DNA of 64,000 nt from Sphingomonadales bacterium 32-65-25 (GTDB lineage Bacteria > Pseudomonadota > Alphaproteobacteria > Sphingomonadales > Sphingomonadaceae). Location of the stretch: positions 434,001-498,000 of the forward strand of contig NCEU01000001.1 in assembly GCA_002280855.1 (NCBI GenBank). Direction: 5' to 3'. The notes under the pieces are model-generated. The model made no database searches, was not told the origin of the DNA, and saw nothing but the letters and a program-made list of their open reading frames with translations. A program made the translations under genes and the position numbers. This document shows positions 1-10,002 of the stretch, in pieces (positions within the stretch are counted from its first letter, which is position 1; each line of letters begins with the position of its first letter).

Positions 1-119
1 TGCTCAATCACGTCGATCAGGGCATCGCCCAGCAGCTCACCAAGCCGCGCGCTGAGCGCATCATGGGTGGCCATCACCGGCCAGCTGTGCCGGCCCAATT
101 CAGGAGCAACAATTGCCAT
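1..119 (-). CDS. nuoC: NADH-quinone oxidoreductase subunit C (N-terminal fragment)
   Basis: Only the first 39 codons are inside the window; the gene continues past base 1. The start ATG sits 5 nt after the nuoB stop codon. The peptide begins MAIVAPELGRHSWPVM and is too short to show the 30-kDa subunit signature, so the call rests mainly on position. In alphaproteobacterial complex I operons, nuoC follows nuoA and nuoB. The product would be part of the peripheral arm of complex I, which passes electrons from NADH to quinone. Confidence is moderate to high because the A-B-C order is strongly conserved. Confidence 0.8.
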   Translation of the reverse strand, partial: MAIVAPELGRHSWPVMATHDALSARLGELLGDALIDVIE

Positions 120-124
120 GGCGC

Positions 125-682
125 TTACCGTTCAAACACGCCGACGCGGCGGATCTTCCGCTGCAGGGCGAGAATGCCATAGAGCAAGGCCTCGGCCGTG
201 GGCGGGCAACCGGGCACATAGATATCAACCGGCACGATGCGATCGCAGCCGCGCACCACCGAATAGCTGTAGTGATAATAGCCGCCGCCATTGGCGCAGC
301 TGCCCATCGAGATCACATAGCGCGGCTCGGCCATCTGGTCGTACACACGGCGCAGCGCCGGGGCCATCTTGTTGCACAGCGTGCCGGCCACGATCATCAC
401 GTCCGACTGGCGGGGCGAAGCGCGCGGCGCGATGCCGAACCGTTCCAGATCATAGCGCGGCATGCTCGAATGCATCATCTCGACCGCGCAGCAGGCCAGG
501 CCAAAGGTCATCCACCACAGGCTGCCGGTGCGCGCCCAGTGGAACAGATCTTCGGTGGAAGTGACAAGGAAGCCCTTGTCCGCCACTTCCTGGGACACGT
601 CGCCCAGGAATTGATCGCGGTTGTTGGCCGGCAGCAATATGCCGCCATTGGTGACCATAAGGTCATCGCCGGGCTGGTTCAC
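125..682 (-). CDS. nuoB: NADH-quinone oxidoreductase subunit B
   Basis: NuoB carries iron-sulphur cluster N2 at the quinone-binding end of the complex I peripheral arm. The ligand motifs are visible: [10 protein letters not shown] (adjacent cysteines near residues 64-65), then GSCANGG and [10 protein letters not shown] toward the C terminus. The start is ambiguous. I chose the GTG at 682, whose GTGA overlaps the nuoA stop and suggests translational coupling. An ATG at 658 or a GTG at 688 is also possible, the latter with GGGAG 7 nt upstream. At about 185 aa the length is normal for the family. The gene lies between nuoA and nuoC. Confidence 0.95.
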   Translation of the reverse strand: MNQPGDDLMVTNGGILLPANNRDQFLGDVSQEVADKGFLVTSTEDLFHWARTGSLWWMTFGLACCAVEMMHSSMPRYDLERFGIAPRASPRQSDVMIVAGTLCNKMAPALRRVYDQMAEPRYVISMGSCANGGGYYHYSYSVVRGCDRIVPVDIYVPGCPPTAEALLYGILALQRKIRRVGVFER

Positions 683-1056
683 TCCCACTCCAACGCTCCC
701 ACTTTCCAGGCGTAAACCAGGCCGATGCCGAGTTCGCCCAAGAACTCCATCATTGCCCACCAGGCACTTTCGCCGCCCCAATGCAGGCTGACGGCCCATG
801 GAAACAGGAAGGCCGCTTCCAGATCGAACACGATGAACAGGATGGCGACGAGGTAGAATTGCACATCGAACTTGGTGCGCGCGTCGGAAAAGGCGGGGAA
901 ACCGCTTTCATATTCCGACAATTTCACCGCTTCCGGCTTGGACGTGCCGATCAGGCCGGACACGGCGATGGGCGCACTGACGAAGATCAGCGCGAAGGCG
1001 ATACCCACTGCGAAGAACAGCAGCACCGGCAGATATTCAGAGGCAATGGCCGACAT
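679..1056 (-). CDS. nuoA: NADH-quinone oxidoreductase subunit A
   Basis: This is a small membrane subunit of complex I, 125 aa, with three hydrophobic segments at roughly residues 8-32, 63-88 and 97-118. The family hallmarks are present: the loop [20 protein letters not shown] followed by [16 protein letters not shown], which carries the conserved acidic residues of the membrane arm. It is the first gene of the nuo operon, and its TGA overlaps the chosen GTG start of nuoB. The 130 bp upstream to the next gene would hold the operon promoter. Confidence 0.96.
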   Translation of the reverse strand: MSAIASEYLPVLLFFAVGIAFALIFVSAPIAVSGLIGTSKPEAVKLSEYESGFPAFSDARTKFDVQFYLVAILFIVFDLEAAFLFPWAVSLHWGGESAWWAMMEFLGELGIGLVYAWKVGALEWE

Positions 1057-1092
1057 GGCCTGGGGGTTTCCAACAGCTGTTGCAATGCAGCG

Positions 1093-1121
1093 TGATTAGC
1101 CGTCCTGCCCCGGCAGGGCAA
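1093..1121 (-). promoter_or_regulatory. Possible sigma70-type promoter of the nuo operon
   Basis: On the minus strand TTGCCC and TAATCA are separated by 17 nt, about 40-65 nt upstream of the nuoA ATG. This is the best match in the 130-bp gap. It is a by-eye prediction and the -10 element is imperfect. Confidence 0.35.
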
Positions 1122-1188
1122 CCTCTTCGAGCCGATAATTGCGACATTTTGTCAGGTGCGTGGCACTGGCAACCCTTGGCGCCCAGCC

Positions 1189-1986
1189 CTACCGCAGTGC
1201 GCCCGCGATCAGCTTGTGCAGGCGCGACTGGATGGATTGGTTGCCCACGATGATCTCGCGCCGGCCGACCATGCCATCACTGCCCCGGAAATCGCTGACA
1301 AAGCCGCCGGCTTCCTTGATGATCAATATGCCCGCCGCGATGTCCCAATAGGAAAGTCCGGTTTCCCAGAAGCCATCAAACCGCCCGGCCGCCACCCAGG
1401 CCATATCAAGGCTGGCTGCACCGAAACGGCGGACGCCGGCCACTTCCGGCATCACGGCATTCAGGATCGAATTGAACTGGGCGCGATCGCCATGGCCCAG
1501 ATAGGGGATGCCGGTGGCGATCAGGCAATCATTCAGATCACGCCGGCCCGACACGCGCAGGCGCTGTGTCTGCAGCCAGGCACCACGGCCCTTTTCCGCC
1601 CAATAGCTTTCCCCGGTGAGCGGCTGGTGGATCAGGCCGGCGGTCACTTCGCCATCGATTTCGGCGGCGATGGAAATGGCAAAATGCGGGATGCCGTGCA
1701 GGAAGTTGGACGTGCCATCCAGCGGATCCACGATCCAGCGACAGCGTTCATCCTCGCCCTTGATCTCGCCGCCCTCTTCCAGCAGCAGACCCCAATCGGG
1801 GCGCGCATGGCGCAGCACTTCCACCACCGCATCTTCGGCGGCCCGATCGGCATTGGAAACGAAATCAGCCGGGCCCTTGCGGGACACCTGCAGCGCATCC
1901 ACTTCCCCGAAATCGCGGCGCAGCTTGGGCGCGGCCTTGCGCGCGGCCTTTTCCATGACGGTGATGAGCGAGCTATGGGCGACCAT
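1189..1986 (-). CDS. suhB: Inositol monophosphatase family protein (SuhB-like)
   Basis: This is a Mg2+-dependent phosphatase of the IMPase/SuhB family, 265 aa, the usual length. Metal ligands are visible: the Glu pair in LLLEEGG (residues 70-71), the signature WIVDPLDGTSNFLHG with D87 and D90, and a C-terminal YWDIAAGILIIKEAGG with D215. The family dephosphorylates inositol-1-phosphate or related sugar phosphates. Some members instead act in rRNA maturation or as FBPase-like enzymes, so the true substrate is open. It is last in the tkt-gap-pgk-fba-thiE operon, 105 bp after thiE. In this setting a sugar-phosphate substrate is plausible but unproven. Confidence 0.9.
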   Translation of the reverse strand: MVAHSSLITVMEKAARKAAPKLRRDFGEVDALQVSRKGPADFVSNADRAAEDAVVEVLRHARPDWGLLLEEGGEIKGEDERCRWIVDPLDGTSNFLHGIPHFAISIAAEIDGEVTAGLIHQPLTGESYWAEKGRGAWLQTQRLRVSGRRDLNDCLIATGIPYLGHGDRAQFNSILNAVMPEVAGVRRFGAASLDMAWVAAGRFDGFWETGLSYWDIAAGILIIKEAGGFVSDFRGSDGMVGRREIIVGNQSIQSRLHKLIAGALR

Positions 1987-2091
1987 GGCGAAATCCTTGC
2001 AGCCGGCGTGAAGGCGCGGGCGGCGATTGGGGAATGGGAATGCGAAAGAGCGATAGAGGACGGGGCGCGCCTTAGCGGATGCGGGGCGCGA

Positions 2092-2802
2092 TTACCAGCC
2101 CAGCACGTCCCCGAAAGCGGCAACCCCCGCCCCCGGCCCGCCCTGATGATCCCACACGGCGCGGACCACGGCGATGAAATCGGCCCCGGCCTCGACCAGC
2201 GGCGCAGCGTTGTGCGGGAAGATGCCGCCAATGGCGACGCAGGGCAGCTGGCTCAGCGTGATCCACCAACTCAGTATTTCCGGCTGCGGTCGATAATGAC
2301 TGGGCTTGGTGGTGGTGTCGTAAAACGCCCCGAACGCCACATAATCCGCGCCCTGCTCGCCGGCTTCCATCGCCAGGTGCCGGCTGTCGTGGCAGGTGCG
2401 GCCGATCTGGGCCTCACGACCAAGCAGCGCGCGGGCTTCGGCAATGGAGCCATCGCCCTGCCCCAGATGCACGCCGTCAGCGCCGGCCTGTTTGGCCAGA
2501 TCGGCCCGGTCGTTCAGGATGAAGGCCACGTCCGCCGCCTGGCACACCGGCAGCAACGCCTCGCAGGCGCGCAGCACGTCGGCATCGCTCACATCCTTCA
2601 GCCGAAGCTGGAACGCCGCCACCGGGCCACCATCCAACGCCGCCTTCAGGCTTTCGGTGAAGGCGGGAATCTCGATGCGCGGGGGCGAGACGACATAAAG
2701 CTGGCAGGCCGGCCGCTCATCCTGTTCGAAGCGGTCGGCAAAGTCGGCCGGCAGGGGAACCAGTTCGTCGTCCGTGCTGCTCAAGGTCAGGCCCCAACTC
2801 AA
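2092..2802 (-). CDS. thiE: Thiamine phosphate synthase
   Basis: ThiE couples HMP-pyrophosphate with thiazole phosphate to make thiamine monophosphate. The TIM-barrel fold shows the family motifs FQLRLKD (pyrophosphate/Mg region), FILNDRADLAKQAGADGVHLGQGD in the middle, and AIGGIFPHNAAPLVEAGAD near the end. The TTG start at 2802 overlaps the fba stop codon (TTGA). About 35 residues precede the first conserved strand (LYVVSPP), longer than usual, so a later start is possible. The gene sits in a glycolytic operon far from thiC at 19.8 kb. It would supply TPP for transketolase, the first gene of the same operon. Confidence 0.92.
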   Translation of the reverse strand: MSWGLTLSSTDDELVPLPADFADRFEQDERPACQLYVVSPPRIEIPAFTESLKAALDGGPVAAFQLRLKDVSDADVLRACEALLPVCQAADVAFILNDRADLAKQAGADGVHLGQGDGSIAEARALLGREAQIGRTCHDSRHLAMEAGEQGADYVAFGAFYDTTTKPSHYRPQPEILSWWITLSQLPCVAIGGIFPHNAAPLVEAGADFIAVVRAVWDHQGGPGAGVAAFGDVLGW

Positions 2803-3713
2803 ACTTTGCCGAGATAGATGTCGACGATCTTGTCCAACATCGCCAGCGCTTCAGCGCGCGGGCGCTGGAAGGTGTTGCGGCCGATGATGCTGCCGTTGCC
2901 GCCGCCGTCACGGATGGCCACCGCATCGCTGAACACCGCATCGGTGCCCTTGGTCGCGCCGCCGGAGAAAACCACCAAGCGGCGGCCGTTCAGGCAGGAT
3001 TTCACCACATGGGCCACACGGCCGGAAAGCGCGCTGAAATCATGGCCTTCATAGGCCTTCTTCGCATCCTTCTGCGCGATATGATCACTCGGCAGCTTCA
3101 CCTTGATGATGTGCGCGCCCAGCAGCGCCGCCATGTGCGCGGCATAGGCACCAACGTCGAGCGCCAACTCGTCTTCTTTCTTCAGATCGCCGCCGCGCGG
3201 ATAGGACCACAGCACGGTGGCAAGGCCGACCGACTTGGCTTCGGCGGCCAGTTCGCGGAATTCCTCCATCATGTCGAACACATCATCCGCACCCGGATAG
3301 ATGGTGAAACCGATGGCCGCACAGCCCAGGCGCAGGGCGTCGTCCACGCCGCCGGTGACGGCCTGGTTGATGCCGGTGGCCCAGCTGTTGCTGCTGTTCA
3401 GCTTCAGGATGGTCGGGATCTGGCCGGCGAACGTGTCGGCGCCGGCTTCCAGCATGCCCAGCGGCGCGGCATACGCCGACAGGCCGGCATCGATGGCAAG
3501 CTGGTAGTGGTAATGCGGATCATAGGCTTCGGGGTTGGGCGCAAAGCTGCGCGCCGGGCCATGCTCGAAACCCTGATCGACCGGCAGGATCACCATCTTG
3601 CCGGTGCCGCCCAGGCGGCCCTGCATCAGCATCCGGGCAATGTTGCCCTTGGTGCCGGGATTGTCGCTCTCGTAATTGGCGAGAATGGCTTTCACGGTGG
3701 GGGTGATCGACAT
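2799..3713 (-). CDS. fba: Class I fructose-bisphosphate aldolase (DhnA/FbaB type)
   Basis: This enzyme cleaves fructose-1,6-bisphosphate to glyceraldehyde-3-phosphate and dihydroxyacetone phosphate. At 304 aa it belongs to the DhnA-type class I aldolases, which form a Schiff base and need no metal. Visible blocks are KMVILPVDQGFEHGP near residue 40, a central FTIYPGA strand, and HIIKVKLPSDH, which carries the likely Schiff-base lysine. The C-terminal VVFSGGATKG and NGSIIGRNTFQRP segments form the phosphate site. The gene lies 12 nt after pgk and overlaps thiE. The order gap-pgk-fba indicates one triose-phosphate operon. Confidence 0.94.
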   Translation of the reverse strand: MSITPTVKAILANYESDNPGTKGNIARMLMQGRLGGTGKMVILPVDQGFEHGPARSFAPNPEAYDPHYHYQLAIDAGLSAYAAPLGMLEAGADTFAGQIPTILKLNSSNSWATGINQAVTGGVDDALRLGCAAIGFTIYPGADDVFDMMEEFRELAAEAKSVGLATVLWSYPRGGDLKKEDELALDVGAYAAHMAALLGAHIIKVKLPSDHIAQKDAKKAYEGHDFSALSGRVAHVVKSCLNGRRLVVFSGGATKGTDAVFSDAVAIRDGGGNGSIIGRNTFQRPRAEALAMLDKIVDIYLGKV

Positions 3714-3725
3714 CGTGAGTCTCCT

Positions 3726-4922
<1,197 letters not shown>

Positions 4923-4927
4923 TGTTC

Positions 4928-5935
4928 TTACAGGAACTTGCCCATGGCCACAGCGGTATCAGCCATCCGGTTGGAAAAGCCCCATTCATTGTCATACCAG
5001 GTCAGCACGCGCACCATGTTGCCACCGATCACGGCGGTTTCCAGGCTGTCCACGGTGGACGAAGCGGGGCTGTGGTTGAAGTCGATGGAAACCAGCGGCT
5101 CCACCGTGAAATCGAGCACACCCTTCAGTTCACCTGCCGCAGCCGCCGCAAGCACCTGATTCACTTCATCTTTCGTCGTCGGACGGGCCGATTCGAAGGT
5201 GAGATCGACCACCGAAACATTCGGCGTTGGCACACGGATGGCCGAACCGTCGAGCTTGCCCTTCAACTGCGGCAGCACCTCGCCCACCGCGCGGGCAGCG
5301 CCCGTGGTGGTCGGGATCATCGACATGGCGGCGGCGCGGGCGCGGCGCGGATCGTCGTGGATCTGATCAAGGATCTTCTGATCGTTGGTATAGGCGTGGA
5401 TCGTGGTCATCAGGCCCTTCACGATGCCGAACTCCCGGTCCAGCACCATGGCGACCGGCGCCAGACAGTTGGTGGTGCACGAAGCGTTGGAGACGATATT
5501 GTGCTTGGCAGCAATCTTGTCGTGGTTCACGCCGTAAACCACTGTCAGATCAACATTCTTGCCCGGGGCGGAGATCAGCACCTTCTTGGCGCCGGCCGTG
5601 ATATGGGCGCCGGCCTTGGCGGCATCGGTGAAGAAGCCAGTGCATTCCAAAGCGATATCCACGCCCATGGCGGCGTGCGGCAGCTTGGCCGGGTCGCGCT
5701 CGGCGGTCACCGCGATGCGCTTGCCGTTCACGATGATGGCATCGCCGTCCACAGTCACCGTGCCGGGGAACGGGCCGTGCACGCTGTCGCGCGCCAGCAG
5801 GCGGGCATTGGCCTGCGGGCTCGCAAGATCGTTGATCGCCACCACCTCGATATCGGTGCGGCCGGATTCGATGATGGCGCGCAGCACGTTGCGGCCGATG
5901 CGCCCGAAACCGTTGATTGCAACTTTCACAGCCAT
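4928..5935 (-). CDS. gap: Type I glyceraldehyde-3-phosphate dehydrogenase
   Basis: This NAD(P)-linked enzyme makes 1,3-bisphosphoglycerate. The N-terminal Rossmann motif is [14 protein letters not shown], and an aspartate in AINDLAS (D36) favours NAD. The active-site cysteine is C153 in [12 protein letters not shown]. The C terminus has the usual [12 protein letters not shown]. At 335 aa it has standard length. It lies 21 nt downstream of transketolase and 5 nt upstream of pgk, a tkt-gap-pgk order common in alphaproteobacteria. Confidence 0.97.
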   Translation of the reverse strand: MAVKVAINGFGRIGRNVLRAIIESGRTDIEVVAINDLASPQANARLLARDSVHGPFPGTVTVDGDAIIVNGKRIAVTAERDPAKLPHAAMGVDIALECTGFFTDAAKAGAHITAGAKKVLISAPGKNVDLTVVYGVNHDKIAAKHNIVSNASCTTNCLAPVAMVLDREFGIVKGLMTTIHAYTNDQKILDQIHDDPRRARAAAMSMIPTTTGAARAVGEVLPQLKGKLDGSAIRVPTPNVSVVDLTFESARPTTKDEVNQVLAAAAAGELKGVLDFTVEPLVSIDFNHSPASSTVDSLETAVIGGNMVRVLTWYDNEWGFSNRMADTAVAMGKFL

Positions 5936-5956
5936 GTCTTTGATCCTTCTTGAATT

Positions 5957-7918
5957 TCAGCCCAACCGGGCCTTGACGCGCGCAGTAATCGCCGGCGCGG
6001 TCAAACCATATTCGGCATAAAGCCGTTCCGCCGGCGCCGAAGCCCCGAAATGATCGAGGCCGATATTCAGCCCTTCGCTTCCCGTCCAGCGTTCCCAGCC
6101 CATGGTCACGCCGGCTTCCACCGAGACCTTCAGCGCATCGCCCGGCAGCACATCGGTGCGATAACCAGCGTCCTGCGCCGCAAACACTTCCCAGCACGGC
6201 ATCGATACCACGTCGCAGCCAATGCCATCGGCTTCAAGCAGCGCCGCAGCTTCGGCAGCAATATGCACTTCCGAACCGGTCGCGACCAGCACAACCTGGC
6301 GCGGCGCGATAGCAGCCTTCAGGCGATAAGCGCCTCGCGCCGAACGATTTTCGGTGACGCCATCACGCAGTGGCGGCAAATTCTGCCGCGATAGCGCCAG
6401 GATGGAGGGGCGCTTTTCGTCCTTCAGGGCAAAAGCCCAGGCTTCCGCTGTCTCGATGGCATCAGCCGGGCGCCACACGGCGAGATTGGGCATGGCGCGC
6501 AAGCTTGCCAGATGCTCAATCGGCTGATGGGTCGGGCCATCCTCGCCCAGCCCGATACTGTCGTGCGTGCCAACGTGGATCACGCGGATCTGCTGGATCG
6601 CCGCAAGTCGGATGGCGTTGCGCATATAATCGCTGAACACCAGGAAGGTGCCGCCATAGGGGATGATGCCGCCGTGCAGCGCCATGCCGTTCATCGCGGC
6701 GGCCATACCGAATTCGCGAATACCGTAATGAACATAGCGGCCAGCGTAATCAGCCGCCGTGAACAGCGGCTGGCCCTTGGCCTTGGTGTTATTCGAACCG
6801 GTCAAATCCGCAGAACCGCCCAGCAGTTCGGGCAACGCCGGCACCAATGCGTCGAGCGCCATCTCGCTGGACTTGCGGGTTGCAACCTTGGGCGGCGTCG
6901 CCACCAGACTGGCCAGATATTCTGGCATCGGATCGGCGGCGGGAAGCTCGCCTGCCATGCGGCGGTTGAATTCGCCGGCGTTCGGATCAGCGGCGAGCCG
7001 TACTTCCCAATCTGCGCGGGCGGCGGCGCCACGGGCGCCAAGCCCTTCCCACCAGGCCTTGATGTCAGCCGGGATCTCGAACGGGCCATATTCCCAGCCC
7101 AGCGCGGCGCGGGCGCCTTCGATTTCCTTGGCGCCCAGAGGCGAGCCATGGCTGCCGCTGGTACCGGCCTTGGTCGGCGCGCCCTTGCCGATGGTGGTGC
7201 GGGCCGCAATCAGGCTGGGCCGCGGATCGGCCTTGGCCGCCGCCAGCGCCGCATCAATGCTGACGAAATCATGGCCGTCGCAGGCCACGACATGCCAACC
7301 GGCAGCAGCAAAGCGCCCAGCCATGTCTTCGCTGGACGACAGGCTCACCGGACCATCGATGGAGATCTTGTTGTCGTCCCAGATCACGTTGAGACGGCCC
7401 AGCTTCAAATGGCCGGCCAGCGAAATCGCTTCCTGGCTGATGCCTTCCATCAGGCAGCCATCGCCGGCAACCACCCAGGTGTGGTGATCCACCAACGCAT
7501 CGCCGAACACGCCATTCAGGTGCCGCTCCGCCATCGCCATGCCCACCGACATCGCCAGGCCCTGCCCCAACGGCCCGGTGGTGCACTCCACGCCCGGCAG
7601 CTCGGTGTTTTCCGGATGACCGGCGCAGGGGGAATGCCACTGGCGGAAGCGCTTGATGTCATCCAGCGACGGCTTCTCATAGCCGGTCAGGTGCAACAGC
7701 GCATAGATCAGCATCGAACCATGGCCGGCCGACAGCACAAAACGATCACGATCAGGCCAGCGCGGCGCCTTGGGATCGAACTTCAGATGATTGGCGAACA
7801 GCACGGTCGCGACATCGGCCATGCCCATCGGCATTCCAGGGTGGCCGCTGTTGGCAGCTTCCACCGCATCCATGGCCAGCGCCCGGATGGCATTGGCGCA
7901 GCGTGCGAGATCGGTCAT
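5957..7918 (-). CDS. tkt: Transketolase
   Basis: Transketolase moves two-carbon units between sugar phosphates in the pentose phosphate pathway, using TPP. The chosen ATG at 7918 gives 653 aa starting [18 protein letters not shown], the family's normal N terminus. The open frame continues upstream, but that extension does not resemble the family. Diagnostic motifs are [25 protein letters not shown], the TPP motif [16 protein letters not shown], and [20 protein letters not shown] in the pyrimidine domain. It is the first gene of the minus-strand carbon operon and is divergent from the zapA block, with a 238-bp shared upstream region. Confidence 0.97.
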   Translation of the reverse strand: MTDLARCANAIRALAMDAVEAANSGHPGMPMGMADVATVLFANHLKFDPKAPRWPDRDRFVLSAGHGSMLIYALLHLTGYEKPSLDDIKRFRQWHSPCAGHPENTELPGVECTTGPLGQGLAMSVGMAMAERHLNGVFGDALVDHHTWVVAGDGCLMEGISQEAISLAGHLKLGRLNVIWDDNKISIDGPVSLSSSEDMAGRFAAAGWHVVACDGHDFVSIDAALAAAKADPRPSLIAARTTIGKGAPTKAGTSGSHGSPLGAKEIEGARAALGWEYGPFEIPADIKAWWEGLGARGAAARADWEVRLAADPNAGEFNRRMAGELPAADPMPEYLASLVATPPKVATRKSSEMALDALVPALPELLGGSADLTGSNNTKAKGQPLFTAADYAGRYVHYGIREFGMAAAMNGMALHGGIIPYGGTFLVFSDYMRNAIRLAAIQQIRVIHVGTHDSIGLGEDGPTHQPIEHLASLRAMPNLAVWRPADAIETAEAWAFALKDEKRPSILALSRQNLPPLRDGVTENRSARGAYRLKAAIAPRQVVLVATGSEVHIAAEAAALLEADGIGCDVVSMPCWEVFAAQDAGYRTDVLPGDALKVSVEAGVTMGWERWTGSEGLNIGLDHFGASAPAERLYAEYGLTAPAITARVKARLG

Positions 7919-8156
7919 GAGGCCGTTCCTGTAAACCATCCGCACTGGCGCCGTGGCCGGTACGGTCGGGAGCGATTCCCGGTGGTGATTGTTCGTTGCG
8001 GGCGGCTTTGGCCTACCCTTCGCGCACGCGTCAACCTTCCAGTTGCGGTTCACCGTGATTGCCGCACGCAGCCGGCTTGACCCGCGCTGATATCCCGTCT
8101 TATAAACATGCTGCAAGCCCTTGAGCTGGCTGGGGAGCAGGTCGATTTCTGAACTG

Positions 8157-8318
8157 ATGAGCCTGTTGGTGCGACTCGAAACGGCGATGGCCGCGATTGA
8201 GGCTCGCCGAAGCGCCGAAGCGGCCACCGCTGCTGGTGACCGCGCACGCCTGCAGCGGATCGAGGCAGCCGCCGCCGAAGCCGTGCGCGCCCTCGACACA
8301 CTCATCGGGCAGGAGTGA
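8157..8318 (+). CDS. Small predicted coiled-coil protein upstream of zapA
   Basis: This short, Ala/Glu/Arg-rich, probably all-helical peptide has 53 aa from the ATG at 8157 (65 aa if a TTG at 8121 is used). Heptad-like spacing of Leu/Ile/Ala suggests a coiled coil. I do not recognise a family domain. Its stop codon lies just before the zapA ATG, so the two are likely translated together. In Caulobacter a small coiled-coil protein, ZauP, is encoded next to ZapA and works with it on FtsZ bundling. This gene may be the positional equivalent, an inference from context and not from sequence similarity. Confidence 0.6.
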   Translation: MSLLVRLETAMAAIEARRSAEAATAAGDRARLQRIEAAAAEAVRALDTLIGQE

Positions 8319-8323
8319 CGAAA

Positions 8324-8620
8324 ATGGGCCAGGCACTGCTCACCATCACCGGCCGCACCTATCGCATCAGCTGCCGCGACGGCGATGAGGACCGCATTTC
8401 CCGCCTGGGTGACGAAATCGCCGCCCGCGCTGAACGCATCACCGGATCGCTGGGCAGCGTGCCCGAAGGCCAGTTGCTGGTGATGACCGCGTTGATGCTG
8501 GCCGATGAACTGGCCGATGCCCGCGCGGGCATCGCCCCGCCTGTCGCTGCGGCGCCCATGGTGGACATCACCCGCCTTGCCCGCATCGTCGAACGGATGG
8601 AACAACTCGCCCGCGCCTGA
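8324..8620 (+). CDS. zapA: Cell division protein ZapA
   Basis: ZapA binds and bundles FtsZ at the division ring. The 98-aa protein begins [20 protein letters not shown], typical of the N-terminal ZapA beta-hairpin, and continues with a helical segment and a C-terminal coiled-coil stretch, [18 protein letters not shown] chose the ATG at 8324 because AGGAG lies 8 nt upstream. A GTG at 8315 overlaps that ribosome-binding site. The downstream order zapA, 6S RNA, formyl-THF cyclo-ligase is classic and supports the call. Confidence 0.9.
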   Translation: MGQALLTITGRTYRISCRDGDEDRISRLGDEIAARAERITGSLGSVPEGQLLVMTALMLADELADARAGIAPPVAAAPMVDITRLARIVERMEQLARA

Positions 8621-8666
8621 GGCACGGTAACGCGCCGAACAATACCACCCTTGGCGAGGCTTTGCT

Positions 8667-8694
8667 TGAGCTTCCGGGCCTTCTGCCCTATATC
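8667..8694 (+). promoter_or_regulatory. Probable sigma70-type promoter of 6S RNA
   Basis: TTGAGC and TATATC with a 16-nt spacer end about 7 nt before the predicted 5' end of the 6S RNA. The A/T-rich TATATCAAT stands out in an otherwise GC-rich region. By-eye prediction. Confidence 0.5.
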
Positions 8695-8701
8695 AATAGG
8701 T

Positions 8702-8860
8702 GGCGGGCACTGCCCGGTACGAGCGAGCAAGCATCCCTGAGGCGATAATCATCCTATCGGGGGCTGGCACTGGGTGAACCCTGGTTCACCACAACTGGTT
8801 CCCACCTGACGTTCTGGCGTCAGAGGATCTTCAAGGCCAACGGCCCATGGTGGTCCCGCC
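8702..8860 (+). ncRNA. ssrS: 6S RNA (SsrS)
   Basis: 6S RNA mimics an open promoter and binds housekeeping RNA polymerase in stationary phase. The segment lies exactly where 6S RNA is found in many proteobacteria, between zapA and the 5-formyl-THF cyclo-ligase gene. Near its 5' side it contains GAGCAAGCATCCCTGAGGCG, which strongly resembles the E. coli 6S segment GCAAGCGGGCCAGTCCCCTG. Terminal arms GGCGGG (8702-8707) and CCCGCC (8855-8860) can pair to close the long stem, and GGTGAACC / GGTTCACC lies centrally. Ends are predicted from the pairing and the promoter, so they may be off by several bases. Confidence 0.85.
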
Positions 8861-8884
8861 ACACTATCCCGAGAGCACCCTCGC

Positions 8885-9442
8885 GTGAACAAGACCGACC
8901 TGCGCCGCCAGTATCGTGCTGCCCGCAAGGCCTTTGTTGTTGCTCTGCCCAAAGGGGAACGCGAGGCATTGGAGCGCAACCTGGCCGAAGTTGTCGCCCC
9001 GGCCCTCACCCTTGTGCACATGGCCGGCAGCTATGCCGCGGTGGGCGACGAGATCGACCCAATGTGGATCGAAAAACGCATCGGCCCGCATGCCTTCCCC
9101 CGCATCGCCGGGCCAGACATCGTCTTTCACCAAGCCGAATGGAGCGAACTGAAGCCCGGCTTCCAGAATATCCCCGAACCGCCAGCCACGGCGCCGATGG
9201 TGCATCCCGATGTGCTGCTGGTGCCGCTGCTGGCCGTCACCCTTTCCGGCGTGCGGCTGGGCCAGGGCCGCGGCTATTATGATCGCGCGCTTGCCGCCTT
9301 GCGCCGCCGGCAACCCGTGCTGGCCATCGGGCTGGCGTGGGAATGCCAGATTGCGCCGACGCTCGTGGCCGAGCCATGGGACATGCCGCTGGACATGATT
9401 GCGACGCCGCAGCGTCTGGTCGACTGCCGCAAATCGCGTTAG
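8885..9442 (+). CDS. fau: 5-formyltetrahydrofolate cyclo-ligase
   Basis: This enzyme converts 5-formyl-THF to 5,10-methenyl-THF using ATP and so recycles folate. The 185-aa protein starts with GTG at 8885 and shows KTDLRRQYRAARKA at the N terminus (ATP/phosphate-binding basic patch), DVLLVPLLAVTLSGVRLGQG, and the signature GQGRGYYDRALAAL near residues 132-145. It directly follows 6S RNA, the conserved ygfA position. In E. coli this gene is co-transcribed with ssrS, and the 24-nt gap here allows the same. Confidence 0.93.
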   Translation: MNKTDLRRQYRAARKAFVVALPKGEREALERNLAEVVAPALTLVHMAGSYAAVGDEIDPMWIEKRIGPHAFPRIAGPDIVFHQAEWSELKPGFQNIPEPPATAPMVHPDVLLVPLLAVTLSGVRLGQGRGYYDRALAALRRRQPVLAIGLAWECQIAPTLVAEPWDMPLDMIATPQRLVDCRKSR

Positions 9443-9451
9443 GGGCCGCTC

Positions 9452-9691
9452 ATGGACCTCGTTCCCCATCGCATCCCGCCCGAACCAAGCTGGCGCAAGC
9501 CGGTCGGCATGTTGGGATTGATCGCCTATATCGCGATCTATGCCCTCATCGTCTCGGTGCTGGCCGATCAACTCATTGGCCTGCCGCGCTGGCTGGAAAC
9601 CCTGGCCTATGGGGTGGCCGGCATCGCCTGGGTGGCGCCGCTGAAGCCCTTGTTCCTGTGGATGAACACAGGCCGCTGGAGGCAGAAATGA
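9452..9691 (+). CDS. DUF2842 family membrane protein
   Basis: This is a 79-aa protein with two hydrophobic helices at about residues 19-41 and 50-70. It begins with a proline-rich cytosolic stretch, followed by SWRKPVGMLGLIAYIAIYAL and a C-terminal VAPLKPLFLWM. That pattern matches the alphaproteobacterial DUF2842 family as I know it. No function is established. Its TGA overlaps the ATG of the chorismate mutase gene by 4 nt, and it starts 9 nt after the cyclo-ligase stop, so it belongs to one tight operon. Confidence 0.8.
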   Translation: MDLVPHRIPPEPSWRKPVGMLGLIAYIAIYALIVSVLADQLIGLPRWLETLAYGVAGIAWVAPLKPLFLWMNTGRWRQK

Positions 9692-10002
9692 CCGTGTTGC
9701 CGCCTGAAGCCTGCCAGACAATGGTGGAGGTGCGCGCCGGGGTGGATGCGCTTGATCAGGAACTGGTCGCGCTGCTCGCGCGCCGTTTCGGTTACATGAA
9801 CGCCGCTGCCCGCATCAAGCCCAGCCGCAGCGATGTGCGTGACGAAGCCCGCAAGGCCCAGGTGATCGCCAACGCCAGTGCCGCCGCCGCCGCTGCAGGC
9901 CTGCCGTCGGGGCTGGCCGAGAATCTGTGGGAGGCGCTGGTGGAATCCTCCATCGCCCACGAACTCGACCGCTGGGATAAGCTGCGCACCCAAGTCGCCT
10001 GA
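9688..10002 (+). CDS. Chorismate mutase (AroQ type)
   Basis: Predicted to rearrange chorismate to prephenate for phenylalanine and tyrosine synthesis. The 104-aa, all-helical protein has the AroQ pattern: an N-terminal helix with VRAGVDALDQELVALLARRF, a basic loop with RIKPSRSDVRDEARKA, and a C-terminal helix LWEALVESSIAHELDRW. A PchB-like isochorismate-pyruvate lyase has the same fold and cannot be excluded by eye. The open frame extends upstream, but the ATG at 9688 overlaps the DUF2842 stop and gives the normal length. The next gene overlaps it by one base. Confidence 0.85.
   Translation: MTVLPPEACQTMVEVRAGVDALDQELVALLARRFGYMNAAARIKPSRSDVRDEARKAQVIANASAAAAAAGLPSGLAENLWEALVESSIAHELDRWDKLRTQVA

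Noticed and set aside
1156..2817. Plus-strand open frame of 553 codons over the suhB and thiE genes
   Set aside because: It runs antisense to two genes with clear family motifs and has no recognisable motif itself. Long antisense frames are expected at this GC content.
5957..8605. 882-codon version of transketolase
   Set aside because: The extra ~229 N-terminal codons run antisense across the zapA region and do not resemble transketolase. The ATG at 7918 gives the normal 653-aa enzyme.
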